Source of the DNA: Zerene cesonia
Lineage: Eukaryota > Arthropoda > Insecta > Lepidoptera > Pieridae
Direction: 5' to 3'
Length of the DNA stretch: 64,000 bases
NCBI RefSeq assembly: GCF_012273895.1
Contig: NC_052130.1
Coordinates: 6,014,001-6,078,000, forward strand
Of this stretch, positions 63,141 through 64,000 are shown in pieces (position 1 is the stretch's first letter; each line of letters opens with the position of its first letter). The notes under the pieces were generated by a model. That model was not told where the DNA came from, made no database searches, and was given only the letters and a program-made list of their open reading frames with translations. Both the position numbers and the translations under genes were made by a program.

Positions 63141-63329
63141 ACGGTTTCACCCGTGTAAGTCCGTATCCCGTAGGAATATCGGGATAAAAAATTGCCTACA
63201 TGATATTCCAGTTCTCCAGCTGTCTACGTACCAAATTGCATTGCAATCGGTTCAGTAGTTTTTGCGTGAAAGAGCAGCTAATACAAACACGTTGCTTGCA
63301 AACTTTCGCATTTATAATATTAGTAGGAT
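63141..63329 (-). mobile_element. Dispersed repeat family A, reverse copy
   Basis: It is the reverse complement of 22781-22983: cggtttcacccgtgtaagtccgtatcccg, taggaatatcgggat, caatcggttcagtagtttttgcgtgaaagagc and ctttcgcatttataatattagtagga. It is nearly full length. Confidence 0.75.
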
Positions 63330-64000
63330 ATAGTAGGATGGTAATTTAAGGAATTAATTTAATGATAAGACTACCTATAAACTGTACCTTTAGCTTATTT
63401 AATTACAGGTGAGTATACTACGTATGAAAAACTAGTTTCTATAACTTTTATTCTTATGTATTTACAATAAAATAAATTTATGAACATTATTGCTTTAGTT
63501 TAAACGTATTATAAAAACCTATGTAAAATGTTACGGTTTTCCTCATTAACTACATTTTTGAGAAATGACCACAGCAAAGAAATATAGCAATTATAAGTAT
63601 GCATGTGGTTTTTATATAATGTAAGAATTACTATAACACTTTTACTTATGTTTGTTGTTGATAATTTTCAAATTTAGAACGCCAGGAAAAATAAACCGCA
63701 ACCGCATGCACAAAGGTCAAATGCCGAAAGCGATTGATAAAAATAATAAGACAATAGTTCCATTTTCGTTCTACTCTCCGATATTTAGTCATTCCGATAA
63801 TATTCTGGATATTATAAATTTTTTACCGTATATCTCATTCAAGTTCACATCCCTCTTTAACTTTAAGCATTACTTAATCTGTATAATGCACTGCCTTCCG
63901 AAAATGTTAAATCTGTTATAATGATTCAAAAGAGCTATTATAAGAAGTCCAATTGAATAAATGAATGTTTGGGTTTGAGTTTTATTACTAACTAGCTGCG

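Larger units (their letters stand above)
60802..64000. other. Repeat-rich spacer or large ZIP13 intron
   Basis: No confident coding exon. It holds repeats (61253-61440, 61770-61922, 62853-62932, 63141-63329), and the last bases (actagctgcg, 63991-64000) look like the start of another family A copy. If ZIP13 continues, its N-terminal exons lie here unrecognised or beyond the window. Confidence 0.45.

Noticed and set aside
1..64000. CRISPR arrays, prophage or multi-gene bacterial islands
   Set aside because: No regularly spaced direct repeats with unique spacers and no other bacterial genes were seen. The only bacterial material is the acpS-alr fragment.

Overview
The window is AT-rich eukaryotic DNA, almost certainly from a lepidopteran and probably a butterfly. 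Two conserved animal genes with short, clean introns are visible. The spacers are full of dispersed repeats of types common in butterflies and moths, including several reverse-oriented copies of a tRNA-derived SINE with the phrase 'gcctgatggtaagcg'. Four runs of N mark assembly gaps (283-1282, 16169-17168, 24828-24837, 46937-47090). I see no CRISPR array, no rRNA and no convincing functional tRNA.

Positions 1 to about 44,200 hold no gene that I can recognise. This is either a gene desert or the intron/regulatory territory of a gene whose coding part lies outside. It contains a GC-rich island (14640-15130), several motif-dense patches, hairpins, microsatellites, repeat copies and a few candidate minus-strand splice-bounded segments (10179-10290, 7083-7117, 38354-38372, 41046-41131, 42068-42159). 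None of these is proven.

Positions 44,206-49,912 (+) carry a complete eight-exon MAEA gene (393 residues), the RING-like subunit of the CTLH/GID ubiquitin ligase. It is followed, tail to tail, by the most remarkable object in the window. This is an intact, intronless bacterial alanine racemase gene (alr, 50604-51824, minus) of Enterococcus-like type. It still has a perfect Shine-Dalgarno sequence, and directly upstream lies a broken relic of acpS, the gene that precedes alr in enterococci and related Firmicutes. An intact racemase with a decayed operon partner, set between insect repeats and insect genes, points to horizontal transfer into the host genome with retention of one gene. An assembly chimera still has to be excluded.

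Positions 57,606-60,533 (minus) hold the six C-terminal coding exons of a ZIP13-type (SLC39A13) metal transporter. Its N-terminal exons are not seen with confidence. The spacers around it hold SINE copies and other dispersed repeats.

A second compositional theme is that individual exons of MAEA (exons 5 and 7) and ZIP13 (last exon, and most of the loop exon) have almost only G or C at third codon positions, while neighbouring exons of the same genes do not.
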